This document shows positions 1-8,900 of a stretch of 44,764 nucleotides of DNA, piece after piece (the first letter of the stretch is position 1; each line of letters starts with the position of its first letter). The notes beneath the pieces are model-generated. The model saw only the letters and a list, made by a program, of their open reading frames with translations. It was not told the origin of the DNA and did not search any database. This stretch comes from a virus, in the IMG/VR virus record IMGVR_UViG_3300026521_000025, positions 1 through 44,764 of that record; one strand, given 5' to 3'. Position numbers and translations under genes: made by a program.

Positions 1-48
1 AGTTCTTCATCAGAGTTATCTACAACAGTAATTGGAGTAACAGTATGA
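1..48 (+). CDS. Fn3-domain structural protein, 3' end only (repeat copy)
   Basis: These bases are the second copy of the last codons of the gene at 43954-44685. The stop TGA at 46-48 overlaps the portal start ATG at 45-47. It is partial only because the circular genome was cut here. See the full gene for its description. Confidence 0.9.
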   Translation, partial: SSSSELSTTVIGVTV

Positions 49-127
49 TAGATGAAGAAATAGATAAAGAAGAAGAATCAAAAGAGGAAAGAGAAAAGAA
101 GATTTTCTCTAACCTTAGGTATGATTA
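1..127. repeat. Left copy of 127-bp terminal direct repeat
   Basis: Bases 1-127 are identical to 44638-44764 by direct comparison. The repeat begins and ends inside coding sequence, covering the last codons of the Fn3-domain gene and the first codons of the portal gene. Both genes read intact across the join. An exact length of 127 is a usual assembler k-mer overlap, so this most likely marks a circular contig and not a biological terminal repeat. Confidence 0.95.
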
Positions 128-2060
128 TAAGAAAGCTAAAGATGCAAAGTCTACTATAGACCAATTGATTAATGAATGGAATGATTTATACTATGGTAAA
201 AAAGATAGTGATAGACCAGAAGATTCAAAATTAATTATCAGAGAAATTGCTAAACAAATAGAATGGATGAAACCAAATATTACTGAACCATTCACATCTA
301 CTTCTAATCCAATTAGAATTAATTGTGCTATTAATTCAGGTAGAGCAAGAGTGATGGAGAAATGGTCTAATCATCAATTCACACAAGACTTTGACAGACA
401 AACTTTTATGGAACAACTAACAGATGTGTTGCTAAGAGAAGGTACTGTTTGGGTTAAGACTGGATGGGAATATACTGAAAATATTGTAGAACAAGCATTT
501 CCAAGTATGTCCATGGAAGAACTATTAGTAAAAACAGAAGAACTAGGAGAACCAGATGAATTAAATCAAAATGAAGATGGTACTTTTAGTGTTGAATGGA
601 AAAAGACTAAGATGCTTACTAATAGACCTACTGGAGATATATGTAGAAATGAACATGTCTTTCCAGACCCTAGTGCAAGAACAGATAAGGAATGTAGATT
701 TGTAATTCAAAAGAGTTACTATACAATATCTGAACTAAAGAAAAAGAACTGGTGTAGTGAGAAGCAACTAAACAAACTACAATCATCTATGGGTCAAGAA
801 AGAGAAGATACAGCACTAGGTTCTGTTAGAGATGCTGATGCAAGAAACTATGGATATGATACTGGATACCAACCTAAAGATAAGGCAAGACGAAAGATTG
901 CTGTTTTAGAATACTGGGGAGAGTATGATGTTAATGGTGATGGAATAGCAGAACAGATTGTAGCTAGATGGGCAGAGAGAGAAACTATTGATTTTGGTAT
1001 CGAAGAGAATCCAATGCCTAGTAAATCAATACCTTTCTATTCAGAAGTATTCTCTAGCAGACCATTCTCATTATGGGGTAACTCATTAGCTTACTTTCTA
1101 GGAGACTCACAAAGAGTTAAGACTGGTATTGTAAGAGGTATCATGAATAATATGGCTAATGCTAATAATGGACAGAAGTTTGTTACTAGAGGTGCATTAG
1201 ACTATGTAAACTTTAAGAGACTTAGAAATGGTGATAGACATATTATTGTAAACAAACCAGACTCTATAGTAGATGGAAGTTATAATCAATTACCTCAATC
1301 AGTATTCCAAACACTAGAACTATTCACAAGAGAAACACAAGAACTATCTGGTGTATCTAGTGGAGGACCTGCATTAAGTCAAGGTAATACTAGTGAAGAT
1401 AATACTCAACAACTAACTATGTCTCAACAACGAATGGCTAGTATAGTAAGAGGTATTGAAAACCTATTAGGTAAGATTGTATATGAATGGTTACTTATGG
1501 CTAAGGTGTTCTTAGACAATTCTCAGATAGAACAGATGTTTACTGGAGATGAAATAGTAGACTACATGTCATTTGAGAGTGCTAGTCATTCACACATTAA
1601 AATGAAGATAGGAACTGATGTAACTAGAAATGTTCGCATACAGCAAATTAACATGCTTATGCAACAAAGTAAAGTATTAGGTGAGTCTTTACCTCCAGAA
1701 CAGATATCTAACCTTGTAGCAGAGATGTATGAATTATATGATATGTATGAGGAAGCTAGAGCTTTACGAGAGTATAAACCAGAACCTAGTCAAGAACAAT
1801 TACAGATGCAACAAATGGAACTACAAGCTAAACAGTTAGAGTTACAGAAGATGCAGTTAGAGAATGCTAAACTACAAGCAGAGATTGGTCAAATTACTAC
1901 ACAAGGTCAATTGAACCAAGCAGATGCACAAGCTACTGTTATGTATAAACAAGCTCAAACAGCAGAGAAGTATGCTAAGGCTGAAAAGCAAAGTATTGAT
2001 ACTGCTCTTAAACCAGCAGAAGTAATTAATCAAATGAAACAAAACAAAGGAAATTCATGA
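45..2060 (+). CDS. Portal protein
   Basis: A 671-residue protein, the usual size for the portal of a podovirus of the P22/N4 kind. The portal is the dodecameric ring at the head vertex through which DNA is packaged and ejected. The N terminus is highly charged. A mixed alpha/beta body follows (for example IEWMKPNITEPF near residue 75 and LREGTVWVKTGW near 130). The C terminus from about residue 580 is Gln/Glu/Ala-rich and predicted helical, like the barrel end of P22-type portals. The start ATG overlaps the stop of the upstream Fn3 gene as ATGA. The gene sits between tail-connector genes and scaffold/capsid, the normal place for a portal. Assignment rests on size, composition and position plus general resemblance, with no single diagnostic motif. 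Confidence 0.82.
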   Translation: MIDEEIDKEEESKEEREKKIFSNLRYDYKKAKDAKSTIDQLINEWNDLYYGKKDSDRPEDSKLIIREIAKQIEWMKPNITEPFTSTSNPIRINCAINSGRARVMEKWSNHQFTQDFDRQTFMEQLTDVLLREGTVWVKTGWEYTENIVEQAFPSMSMEELLVKTEELGEPDELNQNEDGTFSVEWKKTKMLTNRPTGDICRNEHVFPDPSARTDKECRFVIQKSYYTISELKKKNWCSEKQLNKLQSSMGQEREDTALGSVRDADARNYGYDTGYQPKDKARRKIAVLEYWGEYDVNGDGIAEQIVARWAERETIDFGIEENPMPSKSIPFYSEVFSSRPFSLWGNSLAYFLGDSQRVKTGIVRGIMNNMANANNGQKFVTRGALDYVNFKRLRNGDRHIIVNKPDSIVDGSYNQLPQSVFQTLELFTRETQELSGVSSGGPALSQGNTSEDNTQQLTMSQQRMASIVRGIENLLGKIVYEWLLMAKVFLDNSQIEQMFTGDEIVDYMSFESASHSHIKMKIGTDVTRNVRIQQINMLMQQSKVLGESLPPEQISNLVAEMYELYDMYEEARALREYKPEPSQEQLQMQQMELQAKQLELQKMQLENAKLQAEIGQITTQGQLNQADAQATVMYKQAQTAEKYAKAEKQSIDTALKPAEVINQMKQNKGNS

Positions 2061-2119
2061 GTGGATGTAAAGAATGGAAACCATTTCCAGAAAAACTAAA
2101 TAAAGAATTGGTAGCATAA
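2057..2119 (+). CDS. 20-residue micro-ORF between portal and scaffold
   Basis: The ATG overlaps the portal stop by ATGA and has a good ribosome site (AAAGGAAA, 6-9 bases upstream). Its stop TAA is directly followed by the scaffold ATG, which has no ribosome site of its own. The peptide MSGCKEWKPFPEKLNKELVA resembles nothing I know. It may simply couple portal and scaffold translation. Confidence 0.5.
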   Translation: MSGCKEWKPFPEKLNKELVA

Positions 2120-3103
2120 ATGACAGAAGAGGAACTAGAAGCTCAAGAAGAGCAAGAATTAATTGATGCTATGATGGAAGAATCAGAACAAGAGATAGAG
2201 GAAGTAGAAGATAATGAAACAAGTGAAGAAGAATCCGATATTGACGGACAATCTGAAGAAGAAGACGACACTGGGAACAGTGGAGACGGATATGAGGACG
2301 AATCTGAAACTAGCTCAGAAGGAGAAGTAGACGATGAAACAAATGATGATGACAGTGAACAGCAAGAATCAACTAGTGATTTCGAACCAATCACAGTCCA
2401 AGTAAATGGATATGATGTAGAGATTACTTCTAAAGAAGATATGATGGCTTATATTAAGAAGGGTGCAGACTCATTCAACAGTAAGCCAGATAAGTATGTA
2501 GAAGAGAAAAATATAGTTGAGCAAGGTCAATTGTCGCCTGAAGATTTAAAGTTGCTTGTAGACGCTAAGAATGGCTCTAAAGAAGCTATTGCTAAACTAG
2601 CAGAGATAGCACAAGTAGATGTACTAGATTTAGAAGCAGAACAAGCAGAGCAATATAAGAATCAGTTTGAACCAACAGTACAATCTGAAGTAGATATTGT
2701 AGCTAATGAAATACTAGCAGATGAAGCTCATGCAAATGACTTCAGAAGTATTACTGGTACACTACCAGCAGACTTTACAGAACAAGTATTTTCAGATGCT
2801 ACTATTATGAAGAACTTCAGTAGACACATTAAGGAAGGTTTAGCTCAAAAGATTATTCCACAAGCTATTTCAGCACAGATTGCAAGAGGTGGTTCTTTCA
2901 TGGACCACTATTCACAGATTGGACAAGCTATGGTAGAACAAGCAAAACAACCACAAAGACAAGTAAACTCACGAGAACAAGAGTTACGAAAGAAAGCAAA
3001 TACAAGAACTAGAAATTCAGTAGATAAATCATCTTCAGCTAATACAGCTAATGATGTGTGGGATTTAACTGATGAAGAATTTGCAGAAAAATTTGGTGGA
3101 TAA
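2120..3103 (+). CDS. Capsid scaffolding protein
   Basis: 327 residues. About the first 95 residues are extremely acidic (runs of E, D and S). A helical, charged body follows, and a basic, Ser/Asn-rich segment lies near the end (RKKANTRTRNSVDKSS). An acidic N-terminal half with a short basic helical tail that binds the coat protein is typical of phage scaffolds. The gene lies directly upstream of the major capsid gene, as expected. It starts one base after the preceding micro-ORF stop and lacks a clear ribosome site, which suggests translational coupling. Identification is by composition and position. Confidence 0.8.
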   Translation: MTEEELEAQEEQELIDAMMEESEQEIEEVEDNETSEEESDIDGQSEEEDDTGNSGDGYEDESETSSEGEVDDETNDDDSEQQESTSDFEPITVQVNGYDVEITSKEDMMAYIKKGADSFNSKPDKYVEEKNIVEQGQLSPEDLKLLVDAKNGSKEAIAKLAEIAQVDVLDLEAEQAEQYKNQFEPTVQSEVDIVANEILADEAHANDFRSITGTLPADFTEQVFSDATIMKNFSRHIKEGLAQKIIPQAISAQIARGGSFMDHYSQIGQAMVEQAKQPQRQVNSREQELRKKANTRTRNSVDKSSSANTANDVWDLTDEEFAEKFGG

Positions 3104-3116
3104 ATAGTCACATAAC

Positions 3117-3238
3117 TTAGTGTCCTGAATATTGACACTAAACTGTTTCGTGGCTATTCGTGTATAGTCCTACATCAGCTTGTAGGATTTATCAAAGATA
3201 AATTAAACATCAACTCCTATAAGCTCTAATATATAGGA
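3117..3238 (+). promoter_or_regulatory. Three hairpins in the leader of the capsid gene
   Basis: Three inverted repeats fill the 143-base gap before the capsid gene. They are TTAGTGTC/GACACTAA (3117-3141, 8 bp), TCCTAC/GTAGGA (3168-3187, 6 bp) and TCCTATA/TATAGGA (3215-3238, 7 bp). None has a long T run, so they are not obvious terminators. They could be a promoter region, RNA-processing sites or 5' stabilisers for the abundant capsid mRNA. The function is inference. Confidence 0.5.
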
Positions 3239-3246
3239 AATTAAAG

Positions 3247-4272
3247 ATGGCAGTTCAAGGAACAACAGGTAAATTATCAGCAAAGATTCAAGCAGTATAT
3301 GATAGAAAACTTCTTAAAAGAGCAGTAGATAATCAAGTATTCGATATGTTTGGTGTAGCTAAATCTATTCCAGCAAATTCAAATACTAAGAAAGCATTTG
3401 CATATCGTTACAAAAATATTCTTCCAGCTACTACTGTTTTAGCAGAGTATGATGGAACTAATATTAAAACAGAGAACAAAATTGTTCGTGAAGAAGTAGA
3501 GTATGAAGTAGGTCACTATGGTGATTATATTGTTTACTCAGATGAACTAGATTTATATGACCTTGACAATATTCAATCATCATTCTTAGATGTACTTGGA
3601 GACCAAGCATCTCTTACAATTGATACTATTCGTCGTGATGTACTTCGTGGTGGTACAAATGTTCTATATGCAGATGGTTCACTAGACCGTACAGCAGTAG
3701 CAGACAATGCTAAAACATTAACAGAGAATGACTTCAAAATTATGGCTCTTAAACTTAAACGCCAAAGAGGTTCTAAATTCAAGAAAGTAATCTCTGGAAC
3801 AACTGCTATTGGTACTACTCCAGTTCGTTCAGCTTACATGGGAATCATTTCACCAGAAGTAACTGAAGACCTTCGTAACTTAGCTGGATGGAAGAATGTA
3901 GAAACATATTCAGACTACTCTAAAGCAATTGCTGATGAAGTAGGTTCTATTGGTGATTTCCGTATTATCGAATCATACAACAATGACCCAATTCCAAATC
4001 AAGGAACAAGTGCAGATACTAATGTATACTTATCATTATTCTTTGCTGAAAATGCTTATGCAACTGTAACTCTCCGTGGTAAAAATGGTATTATGACTAA
4101 AGTTAAACCATTAGGTTCAGCTGGTTCACAAGACCCACTAGACCAATACGGAACTATCGGTTGGAAAGCAATTACTGGTTGTGCTATTCTTAATGAAGCA
4201 TGGTTAATTCGTGCTGAATCTGTAGCTTCAATTGAAGATGCAACTGAGAAATCATACTACGATTTTTCATAA
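3247..4272 (+). CDS. Major capsid protein, N4-gp56 family
   Basis: 341 residues, HK97-fold coat protein. The pattern matches the N4-gp56 family: an N-terminal LLKRAVDNQVFDMFG segment (residues 23-37), KKAFAYRYKNILPATT near 50, VGHYGDYIVYSDEL near 90, IISPEVTEDLRNLAGW near 200 and the diagnostic C-terminal DPLDQYGTIGWKA near 298-310 followed by ILNEAWLIR. The codons are more T-ending than in the neighbours (for example CGT for Arg), as expected for the most highly expressed gene. It has its own hairpin-rich leader and is flanked downstream by two more hairpins. This family is one of the main links of the genome to N4-like phages. Confidence 0.93.
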   Translation: MAVQGTTGKLSAKIQAVYDRKLLKRAVDNQVFDMFGVAKSIPANSNTKKAFAYRYKNILPATTVLAEYDGTNIKTENKIVREEVEYEVGHYGDYIVYSDELDLYDLDNIQSSFLDVLGDQASLTIDTIRRDVLRGGTNVLYADGSLDRTAVADNAKTLTENDFKIMALKLKRQRGSKFKKVISGTTAIGTTPVRSAYMGIISPEVTEDLRNLAGWKNVETYSDYSKAIADEVGSIGDFRIIESYNNDPIPNQGTSADTNVYLSLFFAENAYATVTLRGKNGIMTKVKPLGSAGSQDPLDQYGTIGWKAITGCAILNEAWLIRAESVASIEDATEKSYYDFS

Positions 4273-4314
4273 ATCCTTTATAGGATAGGGATTATTCCCT
4301 ACTCCTTGTAGGGA
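4273..4314 (+). other. Tandem hairpins after the capsid gene
   Basis: ATCCT/AGGAT (4273-4286, 4-nt loop) and TCCCTAC/GTAGGGA (4296-4314, 5-nt loop) follow the capsid stop within 1-40 bases. There is no U-tract, only GTAAAAAC. They may protect the 3' end of the capsid mRNA or attenuate a phage polymerase. Confidence 0.5.
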
Positions 4315-4347
4315 GTAAAAACTAAACTAAAACAAATAAGGAATTAA

Positions 4348-4758
4348 ATGAAAAAAAAACTATTGACAGAAATGACAAAAAAAGAACTACTTGCAGTATG
4401 TAAGAATTTAGAACTAGAAGTAGACAGTGGACTAACTAATGAATCAATTATTAGTATCATTGAATCAAGTGAAAAAGGTGGAGTTCGTATCCATCCTAAA
4501 CTAGGAGAATGGAAAAAATGTATTGTTAATCCAACTGAAACATCTCAACAAAAAACAGACATCTTTGTAGGTAATGGTAAATATGAATTTCAATTCAAAC
4601 CATTCATAGAAGTTGAACTACCAGAGGTAATCATTAAAGGATTAAAGGATGCAGTTACAGTAGACCACACATCTGTTCGTTCTTCTAAACTTGAAAATGG
4701 TATTAAAGTTCTAGGTGAACACAGTACTAAAAAGAAATACATTGTAGAAGTTCTTTAA
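4348..4758 (+). CDS. Head-proximal protein with HeH/SAP-like N terminus
   Basis: 136 residues. Residues 7-40 (MTKKELLAVCKNLELEVDSG and following) have the look of a HeH/SAP-type helix-extended-helix motif. These occur in small phage head or connector proteins and in DNA-binding domains. The rest is a small beta-rich domain I do not recognise. The ribosome site is AAGGAA before the ATG. Its place right after the capsid gene suggests a head-completion or internal head protein. Confidence 0.5.
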   Translation: MKKKLLTEMTKKELLAVCKNLELEVDSGLTNESIISIIESSEKGGVRIHPKLGEWKKCIVNPTETSQQKTDIFVGNGKYEFQFKPFIEVELPEVIIKGLKDAVTVDHTSVRSSKLENGIKVLGEHSTKKKYIVEVL

Positions 4759-4777
4759 CTATTAAAGGAAAAGCTAT

Positions 4778-5029
4778 ATGAACGAAACATCACTATTCAG
4801 TGGTTTAGGTGATTCATTACTATCAGGATTATCAGCTACTGGTGACTTTTTAAAGAGTGACCAAGGAGCTAATATACTTAAAGGTGGAGCTGGACTATAT
4901 GGAGCATATAGTGCTAACCAATTAGGTAAAGACCAACTAGGTATCCAAAACCAACAACTATTAATGCAACAAGATGCATACAATAGAAATGTAAAAGCTG
5001 ATGAAGCAAGACAAAACTTAAACTTCTAG
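4778..5029 (+). CDS. Small Gly/Ala-rich virion protein
   Basis: 83 residues. The first half is Gly/Ser/Leu-rich (FSGLGDSLLSGLSATGDFL), the middle is a glycine-rich hydrophobic stretch (NILKGGAGLYGAYSANQLG) and the end is a Gln/Asn-rich helix. This resembles the small internal or tail-associated proteins that lie next to ejection-protein genes in podoviruses. A terminator overlaps its stop codon. No specific function is recognised. Confidence 0.5.
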   Translation: MNETSLFSGLGDSLLSGLSATGDFLKSDQGANILKGGAGLYGAYSANQLGKDQLGIQNQQLLMQQDAYNRNVKADEARQNLNF

Positions 5030-5049
5030 TAATAGAGGTTTTTGTTTTT
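5021..5049 (+). terminator. Rho-independent terminator after the capsid module
   Basis: AACTTCTA (5021-5028) pairs with TAGAGGTT (5033-5040), one G-U pair, around the loop GTAA. It is followed by T-rich sequence ending TTTGTTTTT. The stop codon of the preceding gene lies in the stem-loop. It separates the head genes from the ejection/virion-polymerase genes. Confidence 0.75.
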
Positions 5050-5054
5050 AATCA

Positions 5055-5100
5055 GGAGTAGACATAAAACACCTACTCCGAATTAAGAACAAAAGGAGGT
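5055..5100 (+). promoter_or_regulatory. Leader hairpin and strong Shine-Dalgarno before the ejection genes
   Basis: GGAGTAG (5055-5061) pairs with CTACTCC (5073-5079), a 7-bp stem. AAGGAGGT at 5093-5100, five bases before the ATG at 5106, is one of the best ribosome sites in the genome. With the terminator just upstream this looks like the start of a new transcription unit. No promoter consensus is recognised. Confidence 0.45.
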
Positions 5101-5105
5101 AAGGT

Positions 5106-5912
5106 ATGCCAATAGGTAACTTTAATCCATATCAGACAGTACCAACTATGAGTGGACCATCTGTAAGTACAAGTGGGTTAGCTGGATTACAAGCTAATCA
5201 ACAACAGTACATACAAGATGCAATAGCTGGACTTAAAGGTTATGGACAAGCAGGTAGAACACAAGATGTTCAGAAAGCATTATTAGATGCAAAGACTGCT
5301 GAAGAGATACAGAAAGCTAGAGGTGCAGGAAGTCTATTACCAGAAGGTGAAGAAGAGTATGCTAAACGATTAAGAGATGCACAAATTCAAGAAGACTTGA
5401 ATCAGCAAGAAGACTTTAGTAAGAAGCAACAGCAAGACAGATTTAAACATTCTGACGAATTAGCTAAGACTAACCAAGAGTATGCTGTTGAGAATCTAAA
5501 CACTTCAAAACAGAATAAGAAAGACATAATAGACTACTCAAACAAGAATAGACCAAAAAGCTATAGTGCAGTAGGTGATTATATTTATGAAAGAAATACA
5601 GGGGAACTAATTAAAGTTCCAGAATCAAAAGGTTCAGGGGCGAGAGGTTTAAGAACAGATAAATACAAGCCAACAGGTAGCTTAAGGGATGCATATAACG
5701 AGCAAGGTGCAGAAGCAAAAGAAGTAATTAAATTCTTTGATACACCACAATATAATCTTCAGTTCAAGCCAACAACATATAAAGATAATAAGGGAGTGGT
5801 GAGAACAGAAAAAGGTTCTGGAACATATTTCTTTGATGGAAGACCAGTAACACTAAAGGAATTAGAATACATAAAACAAGACTTGTTAAGAGATAGAGCA
5901 AGGAGTAAATAA
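5106..5912 (+). CDS. Probable internal virion (ejection) protein
   Basis: 268 residues, Gln-rich. The N terminus is Ser/Thr/Gly-rich (TVPTMSGPSVSTSGLAGLQA). A long, strongly charged helical region follows (about 60-160, EEEYAKRLRDAQIQEDLNQQ), then a small domain with FKPTTYKDNKGVVRTEKGSG and a final helix. It is the first gene after a terminator and directly precedes the giant polymerase gene. That position and composition fit a protein packaged with and ejected alongside the giant protein. No family is recognised with confidence. Confidence 0.5.
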   Translation: MPIGNFNPYQTVPTMSGPSVSTSGLAGLQANQQQYIQDAIAGLKGYGQAGRTQDVQKALLDAKTAEEIQKARGAGSLLPEGEEEYAKRLRDAQIQEDLNQQEDFSKKQQQDRFKHSDELAKTNQEYAVENLNTSKQNKKDIIDYSNKNRPKSYSAVGDYIYERNTGELIKVPESKGSGARGLRTDKYKPTGSLRDAYNEQGAEAKEVIKFFDTPQYNLQFKPTTYKDNKGVVRTEKGSGTYFFDGRPVTLKELEYIKQDLLRDRARSK

Positions 5913-5923
5913 AGGAAAAGAGA

Positions 5924-8900
5924 ATGACAGCAAGTGAAATCTTAGCATTAGATACCAAGATAAGAAACGAGAATATAGAGCAAGAGAGTAGGCCTTTGCA
6001 ACAAAATTCAATATGGCAAAACATAGAAGATAGATGGGATAGAGGTCTAACAAGGGTAGGAGATATAACAGGGATACAAGGGATAAAACCAGACACAGTA
6101 AAATTTGGTGGAAAAACTTATGCTACTAAAAATAAAATATTCAACGATTTATCTGGTGAAGAGCTCGACGAAAAATTAACTAACCTAACGGCTAAAACAC
6201 AAGATGAAGCAGATGGAAAATTGTACAAACTAATAAACCCTTCAACGGGTGAAGTAAAGTATGGGAAAGCTGGAGATGGAGTATGGAATAGGTATTCAAA
6301 TGACCCATTGTTTCAAGCAAATTGGGACGTAATATACGAAAGACCAATGAAAGATGTAGATACAGCAGAAGCTCTAATACATGGAAACAAAGGTGCAAGA
6401 GAATCAAGAAGTCTAGACTACGGACAAGCAAAGAATGCATTATTGAATGCTGGTGGAACAGAGATTTATAAGAAAGACCCAGTAATAAAACATGTATCAC
6501 AGGCAATAAATAAACTTAGACCAGTGCAGAAGTCAATGCTAGATGATATATTGGAAACAGTAGCGAAAGCTCCAGAAGGAGCATTGATTTCATCTGGATA
6601 TAAAGCTCAAGAACATGTAGGAGAAGATTCTAAGTACTACTCAAAAGATGGAACTACTAGAGTAGACAGAATGGTTAAATCAGCTAAGGATACTGCTAGT
6701 GACTTTCTAAGAGTAGGATTACCAATAGCTGTTGATAAAACTATGGGTGGAGCTAGTGCAATGATTGCAGGTGCAACAGAGCTACTTGGTGGAGACTCAA
6801 CATATACTAGACAAGCACAAGACTACTGGAAAGATAGAGCTAAACTAAATCAAGCACAAGCTGTTAATAAAGAAGGACTAGCTCAAACAATGGGAGAGTT
6901 AGCACTAGATTTTGCAGTCCCTGCCGTTGGTCCTATAGCAAAAACAATATCAACTGCAAAAAAGATAGCTCAGGGAACAATACAGGGATTTGTAATTAAT
7001 GCAGGTTATGAACAGCTAAAAGAAGCTTCAGGAATCAAAGAAGGTGAAGAAGCAATGCCATTAACTGCTGGAGGTATTGGAGCAGTAATAGGTATGGTTA
7101 TAGGTGGTTCACAAGGTAAAGCAATTGCTAAAGCATTTGATGAAGGTACAATAGAACAACAAAAAAAAATATTTGAAAGTCTACCAGAAGAAACTCAAAA
7201 AGCTGTTAGTATGGAAGTAAAGAAGAAAGACTTGTCGGAACCAGAAAAGAAGACAGATATAGCGATTGAAGATAAGACAAAAAATAAAGCTGAAGATGCA
7301 TTTCCAGATGAACAAGTAAGCAAACCTACTGTTGAACCAAAACAACAAACAGCTAGTGAAACACTTAGGAAACTACCGAAGAAACCTAGTGAGATAAAAA
7401 AAGAAGAATTAGAGAAATCACCATATACTGCAATCAATCCAATGACTGGAGAATATGAGAAAGTACTTAAACCAGAACCAGTAGCAACTCTAAAAAAACA
7501 AGATAAACTTAAACCTAAAAAAGAAGTAGTTAAAACTAAGAAAGGTAAAGTAATAACTTCACCAGAAGTTATTGAAGGTAAAAAGAAATTAGAAAGTTTA
7601 GAATGGGAGGTAGTATCTCCTAAAGATAAAGAAGGATTACCTCTTAAAGAAAATGAATATGTACCAGAAGTAAATAATCCAAAACAGTTTAAATATGGAT
7701 ATGATGAAGTTGGTAGAGTTTATGTAGAAGAAGGAAGTCAATTATCACATCAAGGAGGATTAGCACAGAAAGCATCACTTAAACAGAAAGCACCTAGAAA
7801 GGTAACTAATACAGATGAAGAGGTAGCTAGAAGACTAGAATTCTATGATAGGGATGAATCACTAAGAGAAACTTACGGACAGACACAGGCTAGTTATAAA
7901 GAGAATAAAGAACTATCTAAGTCAGAGAAACTTGCAAATAGATTACAGTTTGAAAAAGAACAGTATAAAGATATCATAAAAAACAGTGAGCTTACTAAAG
8001 AAGACAGAGCTAAGGCTAGAGAGAAATTATCAGAATTAAACAAAAAGAAGATAACTGATTATACAACTGATAAGACAGCTAAGACAATGGCACAAGCAGA
8101 GTTAGATAAACAGACAAAAATAGAATTAGATGATACTGGTAAAAGAGAAGAAGACATAAGAGAAGAGTATGAAGAATGGTCAAAAGGAAACAAACCTAAT
8201 CCGACTAAATCAGAAGGAAGAACTTATAGCAATATCAAAAAGAAATTAGCTAAACTTGAATCAGAAGCTAAGAAAGAAATTAGGGAAGTAAGAAAAAAAG
8301 AGAAGATGTTAGGCAAAGACTTTGATGAAAAGAATATAACAGATGCTCAGAAACAAGCTTACAGAGATGAAATAGCAAACATACAAGACTATCAATATAT
8401 GAAGTCAGATTTACTAGCTTATGAAAAGAAGTTATTAGATATAGAGGAACTTAGATACAGAGAGAGTAGACGAATAGATGATAAACTATATAGAGATAAA
8501 GAATCATCTTTCGAAGAAGGATATGAAAGAGGCACTAGAGTTGAAAACTATCAAAACAAGATACTTAAAGAATATGATGATATAGGATTTAAGAAACTAA
8601 AATCAGACATAGAATTCAATGATTGGACTCCTTCAGGGAAACCAGAATCTCAAGAATGGAAAGCTGAAAGAGAAGCTAAAGAGCTAAAACAATCTACAAC
8701 TAAGCATGAGCAAATAGTAGCTAACTTAGAAAAAGCTAAAGAACTAGGAGATAATCCAAGAAGAACTGGTACTAAAAGAAGAGGTCAGAGACTACTTTCA
8801 GATAGTCAGTTTAAAGATGTACAAGATGATATATTAACATTAGAAGAGATAGCTAATAAGACATCTCCAATAGGGCTTAAATCAGATATAAAAGAACTTA

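Noticed and set aside
8750-8800. TxxGR polymerase motif in the giant protein near RRTGTKRRGQR
   Set aside because: The spacing and residues do not fit TxxGR, so I report the motif as not found.
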